A stretch of DNA of 12,175 bases. It comes from Desulfobulbaceae bacterium. GTDB lineage: Bacteria; Desulfobacterota; Desulfobulbia; Desulfobulbales; SURF-16. Below the pieces are notes generated by a model. That model had not been told where the DNA came from. It made no database searches and was given only the letters and a program-made list of their open reading frames with translations. How positions within the stretch are numbered: position 1 is the first letter of the stretch; each line of letters starts with the position of its first letter. Below are positions 6,018 to 12,175 of this stretch, piece after piece. The position numbers were made by a program, and so were the translations under genes. The stretch lies in contig JALNXE010000118.1 of NCBI GenBank assembly GCA_023230525.1, forward strand, positions 1 through 12,175, in the 5' to 3' direction.

Positions 6018-7805
6018 ATGTCCATTCTAATGAATCCGGTTTTACCTGTTCCCGGGCCGGAGCTGTCAGTAAAGAAAACAGGAGGAACCAGTGATTCCGA
6101 GAGTTCCTTTGCCCGGCAACTCGACCGCCAGCTGGATAAAAAATATGCCGGCAACAAAGATAAGCTGGGAGTTGCCCAAGACAATGAGCAGAGCCGGCCG
6201 GCGTCCAAGGTCGAAGACCATGCCGCCCGGGAAGCCAAAAGCAAATCCGATGACCAGGCTGAAGAGGCCAAGGCCAATTCCGTGGCAGAGCTGCTGCGCC
6301 AGTTCCTGGAGGAACTGCAGAATGTTGCCGAACAGAAAACCGGGGTTCCCGGCGAATGGAAGACGGAGCTGCCGGATACGGAAATCCTCCAGCAGCTGGC
6401 CGCTGACGCGGGAATGAAGGAGGCAGATTTTGCCCAGTTCATGCAGCAGCTGGAAAATCAGGACAATAAGGTCGGGCTGACTGATTTTTTTGCGGCTTTG
6501 ACCCGCCATTTTCAGGAAATGAACGCAACCACTCCCGTCACCGTGCCTGAGGCCGAGCTGCCCATGCTGGAAGCCCTGCTGGCGAAAATGGGCATTGATG
6601 AGGAGAGCATTGCCCGGATAGCCGACAAGGCCGTGACCGGCGACGGCAAGCTGGATCTGAGTCTGCTGGCTAAGGGTATCGCAGGGGCGGCTGACAAGGA
6701 AGGGCTTGTCCCGGTCACCTTAACGGACTGGGAGACGGAGCAGCTGCAGAATCTGCTGGCCGATGCCGGCCTCACCCTGGAAGAGCAGAATGAGCTTTTG
6801 CCGGAAAGGTTTCTGAACCAGGTGCTGGGAAAAGAAAATGCCGGAGATCCGACCCAGCTCAGTATTGGCAGGCTGCAGACTATTTTAAATGATGCCGTTG
6901 CCGCAGTGAAGAACAATCAGCCGAAGGTTGATCTGCCGGCCTTTCTCAGTGATCTGCAGAAGGTCGTTTCCCAGTCGGATTTCGAGGCCCAGGGGGTGGG
7001 CTTTACGCCGGTGGTGGAGGAATCGGTCAATGCCGTTTTTCAGAAATTGCAGGAGCTGGTTGATCTGGCCCGGGTCAAGGTTGAGGGAAACAAGCTGCAG
7101 GATAATCAATTGCTGGAAGAGCAGGACCTAAATGATGATTTTGCCAAATGGGTCAAGGGACTTGAGGAAAAATTCGGCCAGTCGGCCGCCGGGGATGATA
7201 CGGCGGATTTTTCCGGCAGCATGGCTGCCGGCCAGACCGTGGAGGACGTGACTGCGGCTAAGAGCGAATCCCCCAGCCAGCCGGCCACGGCTTTCGCCAT
7301 CAAGTCAGAAGGCCAGAGCGTGGTTCCCGCCCCGGATGCAGCCAAGGGGGAAGCCGCGGCCAGAGCCCCGTTCCGTCAGCTGCAGCAGCAGGTTTTTCAG
7401 CAGCTTTCCGACGGGGTGATCAAGGGGTTGAAAAGTCAGGAACATCATCTGGTCCTGCGGCTCTATCCCCAGGATCTCGGCGAGGTCAAGGTCAATTTGA
7501 CCGTGCGGGATGAGCACATCTCCGTATCCTTCAACATGGAAAACTCCCGGGTCAAAGAGATGCTGGAAAGCAACATGGAAGAATTCAAGCAGAACATGAG
7601 CCAGAAAGGGTTCAGTATGGGGGAATGCTCTGTTTCCGTGGGCCAGGAGAATGCCGGGCAGGGCTGGCAGAGGTTTGAAATGGCCCGGCAGACGGTGAAG
7701 GCAGCCGTGGAAACCCTGGCGGATCTTCCTGCCGATGCGCTCTATCTGCAGGCGGCAACACCCCGTCTGAACGGGCAGCAGAACGGCGTTAACCTGATTG
7801 TCTGA
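6018..7805 (+). CDS. fliK: Flagellar hook-length control protein FliK
   Basis: FliK is secreted during hook growth, measures hook length and switches the flagellar export gate from hook to filament substrates. The 595-residue protein has a polar, low-complexity N-terminus without a cleavable signal peptide. A helical repeat region follows (about 120-315), then a Ser/Ala/Pro-rich linker (about 390-450), and a typical FliK C-terminal domain at about 453-546. That domain shows LVLRLYPQDLGEVKVNLTV (478-496), an amphipathic stretch around ENSRVKEMLESNMEEFKQ, and a closing GF..GECSVSVG. It is longer than the roughly 400-residue enteric FliK; the extra length lies in the middle. It is the first gene after the sigma-54 promoter and lies 25 bp before flgD, a common arrangement. 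The C-terminal domain makes the call firm, while the N-terminal half is too variable to recognise by itself. Confidence 0.92.
   Translation: MSILMNPVLPVPGPELSVKKTGGTSDSESSFARQLDRQLDKKYAGNKDKLGVAQDNEQSRPASKVEDHAAREAKSKSDDQAEEAKANSVAELLRQFLEELQNVAEQKTGVPGEWKTELPDTEILQQLAADAGMKEADFAQFMQQLENQDNKVGLTDFFAALTRHFQEMNATTPVTVPEAELPMLEALLAKMGIDEESIARIADKAVTGDGKLDLSLLAKGIAGAADKEGLVPVTLTDWETEQLQNLLADAGLTLEEQNELLPERFLNQVLGKENAGDPTQLSIGRLQTILNDAVAAVKNNQPKVDLPAFLSDLQKVVSQSDFEAQGVGFTPVVEESVNAVFQKLQELVDLARVKVEGNKLQDNQLLEEQDLNDDFAKWVKGLEEKFGQSAAGDDTADFSGSMAAGQTVEDVTAAKSESPSQPATAFAIKSEGQSVVPAPDAAKGEAAARAPFRQLQQQVFQQLSDGVIKGLKSQEHHLVLRLYPQDLGEVKVNLTVRDEHISVSFNMENSRVKEMLESNMEEFKQNMSQKGFSMGECSVSVGQENAGQGWQRFEMARQTVKAAVETLADLPADALYLQAATPRLNGQQNGVNLIV
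6384..6887 (+). repeat. Three helical repeats in the ruler region of FliK
   Basis: Residues 123-161, 183-220 and 243-290 share one pattern. A helix of the form LxxLLAxxG is followed by Glu-rich residues (LAADAGMKE, LLAKMGIDEE, LLADAGLTLEE). After about 15 to 25 residues comes a second helix led by a short polar turn (NKVGLTDFF, GKLDLSLL, TQLSIGRL). A fourth half-unit may start at KVDLPAFL (303-310). The turns in the first two units look faintly EF-hand-like but lack the full set of acidic ligands. Confidence 0.6.
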
Positions 7806-7830
7806 TCGAAAATAAGAAAAGGAAATTCCC

Positions 7831-8499
7831 ATGAGCGTATCAACTGTCAACACCACCCTGCCCCAGTATGAAGAGGAAAGCCTTTTTAAGCCGGTGGGCA
7901 AGAAGGAGCTGGATCAGTATGATTTTATGAATCTGCTGATCACCCAGCTGCAGTACCAGGATCCGATGAAGCCCATGGACACCTATGAGATGGCGTCACA
8001 GCTCTCCCAGTTCAGTAATATGGAGGCCACGCTGCGGATGTCCGACAACATGGAAAAACTGCTGGACTATCAGACCTCGCAGAACAACCTGCAGCTGCTG
8101 ACCCTGCTTGACAATCAGGTGCAGATTACCGGCAATACCATGGGCGTCAATGAGGGCACGCCGGGCGGCGGCGAGTTTACCCTGGCGGAGGACGCCGATA
8201 CCTGCGCGGTGGAAATCTATGATGCCGGCGGCCATCTGGTGCAGATGATTGATGCCGGGGCGGTATCCTCCGGCACTTATCCCCTGGAATGGGACGGCAA
8301 GGATGCCCAGGGAGAAACCGTGGAGGACGGCGCCTATACCTATTGGGTCAAGGCATATAATGCCCTGGGCGAACAGCTTGACGTGGATTACCGGGTCAGC
8401 GGCAAGGTGACGGGGGTCACCTTTGACAGCGGGACGGCGCAGCTCAAACTTGACAATTTCGTCGGTGCCGATGTCGGTTCCGTGGTCAGTGTTTTATAG
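7831..8499 (+). CDS. flgD: Flagellar hook cap / assembly protein FlgD
   Basis: FlgD caps the growing hook and guides FlgE subunits into place; it is exported by the flagellar type III system. The 222-residue length is normal. The conserved N-terminal region (26-72) shows YDFMNLLITQLQYQDPMKPM followed by a MASQLSQFSNMEA stretch. The FlgD Ig-like domain (about 110-175) contains the EIYDAGGHLV strand and the WDGKDAQGETVEDGAY loop. The remaining C-terminal strands (about 180-222) belong to the Tudor-like domain. The start is supported by AAAGGAA at 7818-7824. The gene lies 25 bp after fliK and 67 bp before flgE in the same transcription unit. Confidence 0.95.
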   Translation: MSVSTVNTTLPQYEEESLFKPVGKKELDQYDFMNLLITQLQYQDPMKPMDTYEMASQLSQFSNMEATLRMSDNMEKLLDYQTSQNNLQLLTLLDNQVQITGNTMGVNEGTPGGGEFTLAEDADTCAVEIYDAGGHLVQMIDAGAVSSGTYPLEWDGKDAQGETVEDGAYTYWVKAYNALGEQLDVDYRVSGKVTGVTFDSGTAQLKLDNFVGADVGSVVSVL

Positions 8500-8550
8500 A
8501 AAATGGCATGTTTTCATGGTGTGATCTGGCCCGGTTGCGGGCTTTCAGCG

Positions 8551-8558
8551 TAAGGAGG
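8551..8558 (+). promoter_or_regulatory. Strong ribosome binding site of flgE
   Basis: TAAGGAGG is a full match to the anti-Shine-Dalgarno sequence, 8 bases before the flgE ATG. It is the strongest site in the operon, which suits the hook subunit, needed in far more copies than FliK or FlgD. Confidence 0.8.
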
Positions 8559-8566
8559 AATAAATA

Positions 8567-10984
8567 ATGGCGATTGCAAGTTCACTGTATTCAAGTATCA
8601 GCGGCATTAACACCATGGGTAATGCCATGTCCGTGCTCGGTGATAACGTGGCCAACGTTAACACCCTGGCATTTAAGTCAAGCCGCACGGTTTTTCAGGA
8701 TGTGCTGTCCCAGTCGGTTTCCACCGCATCCGGCGCCTCCCAGGTGGGCCGTGGTGTTACCCTGAGCACCGTTGACGGTCTCTTTGCCCAGGGCTCTTTT
8801 CAGAGTTCCTCCATTGCCACGGATATGGCTATTGGCGGCCAGGGCTTTTTCATGCTCCGCGCTGCGGAAAACGCCGAATCGGATATGTATTCCAGGGCCG
8901 GTGAGTTCCGTTTTGACCAGGAAGGGAATCTGGTGACGCCCATGGGCTATTTCGTCCAGGGCTGGACCATTGACAAGACCAGCGGCGAGCGGGCCGGCAC
9001 CATCGGCGATATGCGCATCGACAAGACCACCCCTCCGGTGGAGACAGAACTCGTGGAAGTCATCGCCAACCTTGATTCACGGGAGGCCAACGAACTCAAC
9101 GAGGTGCGTCTGTTTGATTCCTGGAACGGCACCAATGCTGCGGCGGTCAAACCCACCGCCCCCATTGACCCGCTGCAGTATGAATATACCTCGGCCATCA
9201 AGGTTTACGATTCAAAGGGCGCCAGCCACGATATCGCGATTTATTATGACCGGACCACCAAGGATAATGAGTGGGAGTACCTGGTAACCTGTGATCCTTC
9301 CGAGGATCTCCGCTATCTGGATGCGCGGGAACAGACCATTTACGCCCCGAATGATACCTATAACTATCAGGAACATAAAGGGGCGGGAGCCCTGCTTTAC
9401 GGCACGATCCAGTTTGACACCTCGGGTAATGTCAAGGAAATTTCCGCCTATGACGTGCCGCCGGACGGCAACGTTGATCCGGCCCTGGCCGATAACCGGG
9501 TCATTCTGGAAAATACGGACAGCTATTACAGCTTTGAAGCCAACTTCACCGGCGCCACCACCAACCAGAGCGTCCAGGTTAACTTCGGGGCCCAGTACGG
9601 CGGGTTGACCTCAACCACCCGGCAGTCGCTGGTCAGCGAGCTTGGCGCGGTTGACAGTAACCTCACCGGCGCAAGTTATATCACCAGCGAAACCTACTGG
9701 CGGGATGTCTATGATGTGAACGGACTGCAGCTGCAGGGCGATGGTGGCGCAGGCACCAGCGATACCATCACCATCAGCGGTTTTCAGAATGACGGCAGTG
9801 CGGCCACTGTCACCTATAATGTCAATACAGACGCCAAGGTGCAGGAGTTTCTCGATGCCGTGGGCTCGGCCTTCGGCGCCACGGCCACCATTGACGCCTT
9901 TGGCCGTTTGAAAATGACCGATCTGACCGGCGGCAACAGCGGCATGCAGGTCACCAGTGTGGTGGTGGATGGCTCGGTGACCGGTGTCGCCACCCAGGAT
10001 GACGCCAATCCCTTTGGTGAAAGCGGCGTCAACGGCGATACCGTCATTAATATCACCACCTCAAAGCAGAAGATCTTCTCCACCGGCCAGGGACTCAGCA
10101 CCGGCGGCACCGTGCCGGTCATTACGGCCAATACGCCGTGGCCGCAGGTCTTTGACAGTGGCGGCACCAGTATAGCAGGCGGTGATGTGTTTACCTTTAA
10201 CGGCTTTGCCAGTGACGGCACCCCGGTGGTCAACGCGGCCTATACGGTTGACGCGGTGATCAGTCCCACCAATACGGGCACGGTGCAGGATATGCTCTCC
10301 TGGCTGGAGAACATTTTTAACGCCGATGCGACGATCGATTTTGCCGGGCGTCTGGTGCTGACCGACCGGGTGGCCGATGAGGCTTCCACCACCGGCTATC
10401 ACAGCCAGCTGGCCATGACCTCGGTTTCGGCCGGGTCGGTTTCCGGCGCAGACCCCTGGGGCGATGGTCTCACCCCCTTCCAGACCTTGTTTGCCGATGT
10501 GAGCGGTGAGGATGGCAGTCTGGAGGGAGGAGTAGTGAGTGCCGATTTCTCTCCCGAAGCCCTGGCCACCACCCAGTACGCCAACAGCTCCACCACCATT
10601 TTCCAGGACCAGAACGGCTATGCCTCCGGCTTCCTGCAGGCGGTGGCCGTTGATACGGAAGGCATCATTACCGGTAACTATTCCAATGGCCAGGTGCTGA
10701 AGAAGGCCCAGGTGGCCCTGGCAAATTTCGCCAGCCTGGAAGGGCTCTTCAAAAAAGGCGGCAATATTTTCACCGAAACCACCGAATCAGGCGCGCCGGT
10801 GACCGGCGTGCCGGGCAGCAACGGTCTGGGAACCATTGCGCCCAACGCCCTGGAGGCGTCCAACGTGGATATCGGCACGGAGTTCGTCAATCTGATCACC
10901 GTGCAGAGAGGCTTCCAGGCCAATACCAAGATCGTCACCACCACCGATGAGATGATCTCGGATGTCATTAACATGAAGAGATAA
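8567..10984 (+). CDS. flgE: Flagellar hook protein FlgE, large form
   Basis: FlgE polymerises into the hook, the universal joint between rod and filament. The N-terminal rod/hook signature is intact (SLYSSISGINTMGNAMSVLG, then DNVANVNTLAFK). So is the C-terminal helix (NALEASNVDIGTEFVNLI and GFQANTKIVTTTDEMISDV). These conserved ends pack in the hook core. At 805 residues it is about twice the E. coli protein and close to the large hook proteins of epsilonproteobacteria. The extra length is an insertion of roughly 375-640 that contains two copies of a beta-rich domain. The outer part around 90-350 resembles the FlaE-type hook domain. The start is fixed by the strong TAAGGAGG. It is the third gene of the sigma-54 operon, and an intrinsic terminator stands 41 bases after the stop. 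Confidence 0.95.
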   Translation: MAIASSLYSSISGINTMGNAMSVLGDNVANVNTLAFKSSRTVFQDVLSQSVSTASGASQVGRGVTLSTVDGLFAQGSFQSSSIATDMAIGGQGFFMLRAAENAESDMYSRAGEFRFDQEGNLVTPMGYFVQGWTIDKTSGERAGTIGDMRIDKTTPPVETELVEVIANLDSREANELNEVRLFDSWNGTNAAAVKPTAPIDPLQYEYTSAIKVYDSKGASHDIAIYYDRTTKDNEWEYLVTCDPSEDLRYLDAREQTIYAPNDTYNYQEHKGAGALLYGTIQFDTSGNVKEISAYDVPPDGNVDPALADNRVILENTDSYYSFEANFTGATTNQSVQVNFGAQYGGLTSTTRQSLVSELGAVDSNLTGASYITSETYWRDVYDVNGLQLQGDGGAGTSDTITISGFQNDGSAATVTYNVNTDAKVQEFLDAVGSAFGATATIDAFGRLKMTDLTGGNSGMQVTSVVVDGSVTGVATQDDANPFGESGVNGDTVINITTSKQKIFSTGQGLSTGGTVPVITANTPWPQVFDSGGTSIAGGDVFTFNGFASDGTPVVNAAYTVDAVISPTNTGTVQDMLSWLENIFNADATIDFAGRLVLTDRVADEASTTGYHSQLAMTSVSAGSVSGADPWGDGLTPFQTLFADVSGEDGSLEGGVVSADFSPEALATTQYANSSTTIFQDQNGYASGFLQAVAVDTEGIITGNYSNGQVLKKAQVALANFASLEGLFKKGGNIFTETTESGAPVTGVPGSNGLGTIAPNALEASNVDIGTEFVNLITVQRGFQANTKIVTTTDEMISDVINMKR
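9707..9973 (+). repeat. FlgE inserted domain, copy A
   Basis: Residues 381-469 begin VYDVNG, run through DTITISGFQNDG, a helix (VQEFLDAVGSAF) and ATIDAFGRLKMTD, and end in VTSVVVDG. The order matches copy B element by element. The layout, a strand pair, one helix, then an I.D..GRL..T strand, resembles the flagellin IN-type motif found in flagellin-family surface domains. That family link is my inference. Confidence 0.75.
10148..10435 (+). repeat. FlgE inserted domain, copy B
   Basis: Residues 528-623 begin VFDSGG, run through DVFTFNGFASDG, a helix (VQDMLSWLENIF) and ATIDFAGRLVLTD, and end in AMTSVSAG. Relative to copy A it has short insertions before the helix and after the GRL strand. The following NPFG/DPWG segments (about 481 and 629) also match, so the duplicated unit may extend about 12 residues further. 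Confidence 0.75.
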
Positions 10985-10992
10985 GATAGCTG

Positions 10993-11009
10993 ATGAGCTG
11001 ATGGCTCAT
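10993..11009. repeat. Short hairpin after flgE
   Basis: ATGAGC and GCTCAT are perfect 6-bp arms around a 5-base loop, set in a run of repeated GCTGATG/GCTCATG words just after the flgE stop. No T-tract follows, so it is not a terminator by itself. Confidence 0.4.
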
Positions 11010-11025
11010 GGCTGATGGGAAATGC

Positions 11026-11068
11026 GGATGGCGGCTGGCAGGATGACTGCGAGCCGCCATCCCTTTTT
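11026..11068 (+). terminator. Rho-independent terminator of the hook operon
   Basis: GGATGGCGGCT (11026-11036) pairs perfectly with AGCCGCCATCC (11052-11062). Inside, a 4-bp GCAG/CTGC stem closes a 5-base loop after one G-G mismatch. A C and five Ts follow (11064-11068). On the minus strand no T-run follows the hairpin, so it should act only on the fliK-flgD-flgE transcript. Confidence 0.9.
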
Positions 11069-11079
11069 GTTTGTAACAC

Positions 11080-11096
11080 CAACAGATATGCTGTTG
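11080..11096. repeat. Small perfect hairpin between the convergent genes
   Basis: CAACAG and CTGTTG are perfect 6-bp arms around ATATG, directly beside the REP-like element that follows cooC. Neither strand shows a T-tract behind it. Confidence 0.35.
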
Positions 11097-11134
11097 CCCG
11101 CGCCCCTGATATCGCGGGCATGGCCCGCGCCTAC
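11096..11134 (-). repeat. REP-like palindromic element behind cooC
   Basis: The unit at 11113-11134 contains CGCGGGC-AT-GGCCCGCG and ends CCTAC. On the minus strand it reads GTAGG followed by a GCGGGC..GCCCGC hairpin, a typical REP layout. A second GCCCGCG arm at 11096-11102 pairs with CGCGGGC at 11113-11119 and may be the remnant of an inverted partner. It lies 21 bases after the cooC stop and could act as a 3' hairpin for that transcript. Related copies occur at 12007-12075. Confidence 0.65.
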
Positions 11135-11155
11135 CGCACCTTCAGAACATTCACC

Positions 11156-11917
11156 TTACGCGAAAATCCGGTCAAAGGCGGCAAAGGCCGCCTGCACCAC
11201 CGGCACCTCATCCGCCAGTTGCAAATAGGAACCGCGGGTGATCTCCTGCCTGATCAGCTCCTCGCTGGAGGGGAAAATACCGCCAAGGGGCAGATCGCTT
11301 TCCTGCACCGCCTCGCGGATCTTGGCCTCAAGCTCGGCGGACATGGGCTCCGGAGTCCGGTTGACGATGAGATAGCGGTTTTTCACCGTGAGTCCCAGCG
11401 GCCCGGTGATTTCCGCAATGCGGCGGGCGGTAAGGATGCCGCGGGCAGAGGGATCGGAAACGATGAGCAGATAATCGATGATCCGCAGGTTCATGCGGCT
11501 CAGGTGTTCCATGCCCGCCTCGTTATCCACCAGAATATAGCGGTAGTTGGTGGCCAGGTGGTCCATGGCCATGGCCAGGTACTGGTTGGCCGAGCAGTAG
11601 CACCCCGGTCCGTCGGGCTGGCCCATGACCAGCAGATCGAAGCCGGTTTCTTCGATGACGGCCTGCTGGATCTTCATGTTCATGAACTGGTCCCGGGTCA
11701 TGCCCGGCGGCAGCTCTCCTTTCAACTCCTTTCTGATCTGGCCGATGGTGGCACCCACCTCAAGCTGCAGCAGTTCGTTGAGGTTGGCATTGGCGTCGGC
11801 ATCCACCGCCAGCACCGGAGTCAGCTGTTTTTTCAGCAGATATTTGATCAGCAGGGCCGTGGTGGTTGTTTTTCCGGTACCGCCTTTGCCTGCCAGGGCT
11901 ATTACTTTCGGGGCCAT
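11156..11917 (-). CDS. cooC: CooC-type ATPase, nickel insertion / CO dehydrogenase maturation factor
   Basis: CooC is a dimeric MinD/ParA-family ATPase that helps load nickel into the active-site cluster of carbon monoxide dehydrogenase. The 253-residue protein is of normal family length. It has a deviant Walker A (GKGGTGKTTT, K11 and K16), D39 in VDADANAN, and a Walker B-like YILVDNEAGMEHLSR with D131. It also carries a CxC motif, C106 and C108 in GPGCYCSAN, matching the metal-binding cysteine pair described for CooC. That pair separates it from the flagellar relative FlhG, which might otherwise be suspected beside hook genes. The start is supported by GGAG 8 bases upstream. The gene is convergent to flgE, and no CO dehydrogenase gene is within view. 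Confidence is high for the family and good for the CooC subgroup. Confidence 0.85.
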   Translation of the reverse strand: MAPKVIALAGKGGTGKTTTTALLIKYLLKKQLTPVLAVDADANANLNELLQLEVGATIGQIRKELKGELPPGMTRDQFMNMKIQQAVIEETGFDLLVMGQPDGPGCYCSANQYLAMAMDHLATNYRYILVDNEAGMEHLSRMNLRIIDYLLIVSDPSARGILTARRIAEITGPLGLTVKNRYLIVNRTPEPMSAELEAKIREAVQESDLPLGGIFPSSEELIRQEITRGSYLQLADEVPVVQAAFAAFDRIFA

Positions 11918-12175
11918 GATTTTTTCTCCGGGTAAAATTTTGCCGTCCCGGATGGGGCTGGCATTGATCTCTTCATTCGATTTTTGTTAGCCGGAGCTGT
12001 TCGGGGGTAGGAACGGGCCATGTCCGCGATACAGGGTCCGCCAGACTCCGGGTCGCGGGCATGGCCCGCTCCTTCTATGAGCCGACTACTGTCAAGCACT
12101 ATTTCGTTTCGCCTCTGGATTATTTAAACCGTCGGGTTGAGGAGCGCAGAGACCATAAAGATCTCGAAGCGCAGC
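11918..12175. other. Region upstream of cooC to the window edge
   Basis: This 258-bp stretch contains the REPIN-like pair at 12007-12075 and otherwise no gene or clear promoter. A TTGACA on the minus strand near 12090-12095 has no matching -10 box at proper distance. Near the edge AGCGCAG occurs twice, 25 bases apart (12143 and 12168). Short open frames run off the edge on both strands, none long enough to call. Confidence 0.5.
12007..12075. repeat. Inverted REP pair (REPIN-like) upstream of cooC
   Basis: A left unit (12007-12029) and a right unit (12053-12075) are inverted copies of each other, matching at 20 of 23 positions by eye, around a 23-base spacer. Each begins at its outer end with GTAGG or GAAGG and contains its own hairpin, imperfect in the left unit (ACGGGC-CAT-GTCCGC) and perfect in the right (GCGGGC-ATG-GCCCGC). 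Two REP units in inverted order match the organisation of REPIN or BIME elements, which are moved by RAYT transposases elsewhere in the genome. No RAYT gene is present here. Confidence 0.7.

Noticed and set aside
7305..7901. 198-residue minus-strand frame across the fliK-flgD junction
   Set aside because: It is antisense to the conserved FliK C-terminal domain and the FlgD start; its composition is that of a shadow frame.
8525..8540. TGGCCC..TTGCGG before flgE as a second sigma-54 promoter
   Set aside because: The GG and GC are separated by 7 bases instead of 10, so the geometry is wrong.
11156..11917. cooC as the flagellar number regulator flhG/fleN
   Set aside because: The CxC pair at residues 106-108 and the GPGCYC context are CooC features not expected in FlhG; location beside hook genes alone is weak evidence.
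11015..11935. 306-residue open frame on the + strand across cooC
   Set aside because: It is antisense to a gene with clear motifs, is rich in His/Gln/Gly/Leu as expected of a shadow frame, and starts inside the hook-operon terminator.
12061..12175. 38-codon frame on the + strand running off the right edge
   Set aside because: Its ATG lies inside the REP palindrome and it has no ribosome binding site; minus-strand frames across the same bases are equally open.

Overview
The window reads as chromosomal DNA of a motile, probably anaerobic, Gram-negative bacterium of the deltaproteobacterial / Desulfobacterota type. The basis is indirect: moderately GC-rich genes dense in two-component signalling, a textbook sigma-54 (-24/-12) promoter in front of hook genes, and a CooC-type nickel-insertion ATPase, which belongs with carbon monoxide dehydrogenase. 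No rRNA or universal marker gene is present, so the taxonomic call is an inference.

Region 1 (1-5751, + strand) holds four consecutive signalling genes, all cytoplasmic as far as visible. They are the 3' part of a hybrid protein with kinase, receiver and second kinase modules; a receiver-kinase fusion; a receiver/HD-GYP protein (cyclic-di-GMP phosphodiesterase type); and a receiver/HDOD protein. The junctions are 121 bp, 43 bp and a 23-bp overlap, so they look like one operon. Every protein carries a receiver domain and none carries a DNA-binding output. The likely outputs are c-di-GMP turnover and an HDOD scaffold rather than transcription.

Region 2 (5752-11068, + strand) is a flagellar hook operon. 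A perfect 12-bp palindrome and a consensus sigma-54 promoter precede fliK (hook-length control), flgD (hook cap) and flgE (hook protein). A strong intrinsic terminator closes the unit. FliK carries three recognisable helical repeats in its ruler region. FlgE is about twice the E. coli length and contains two tandem copies of an inserted domain.

Region 3 (11096-12175) holds a convergent minus-strand cooC-like gene. REP-like palindromes lie on both sides of it: one right behind its stop codon, and a clear inverted REP pair (REPIN-like) in its upstream region. The last 100 bases hold no gene that I can support.

No wholly new system is evident. The points most worth a second look are the signalling cassette beside the hook operon, the DRR-repeat linker in the first kinase, the repeats inside FliK and FlgE, and the REP elements around cooC.
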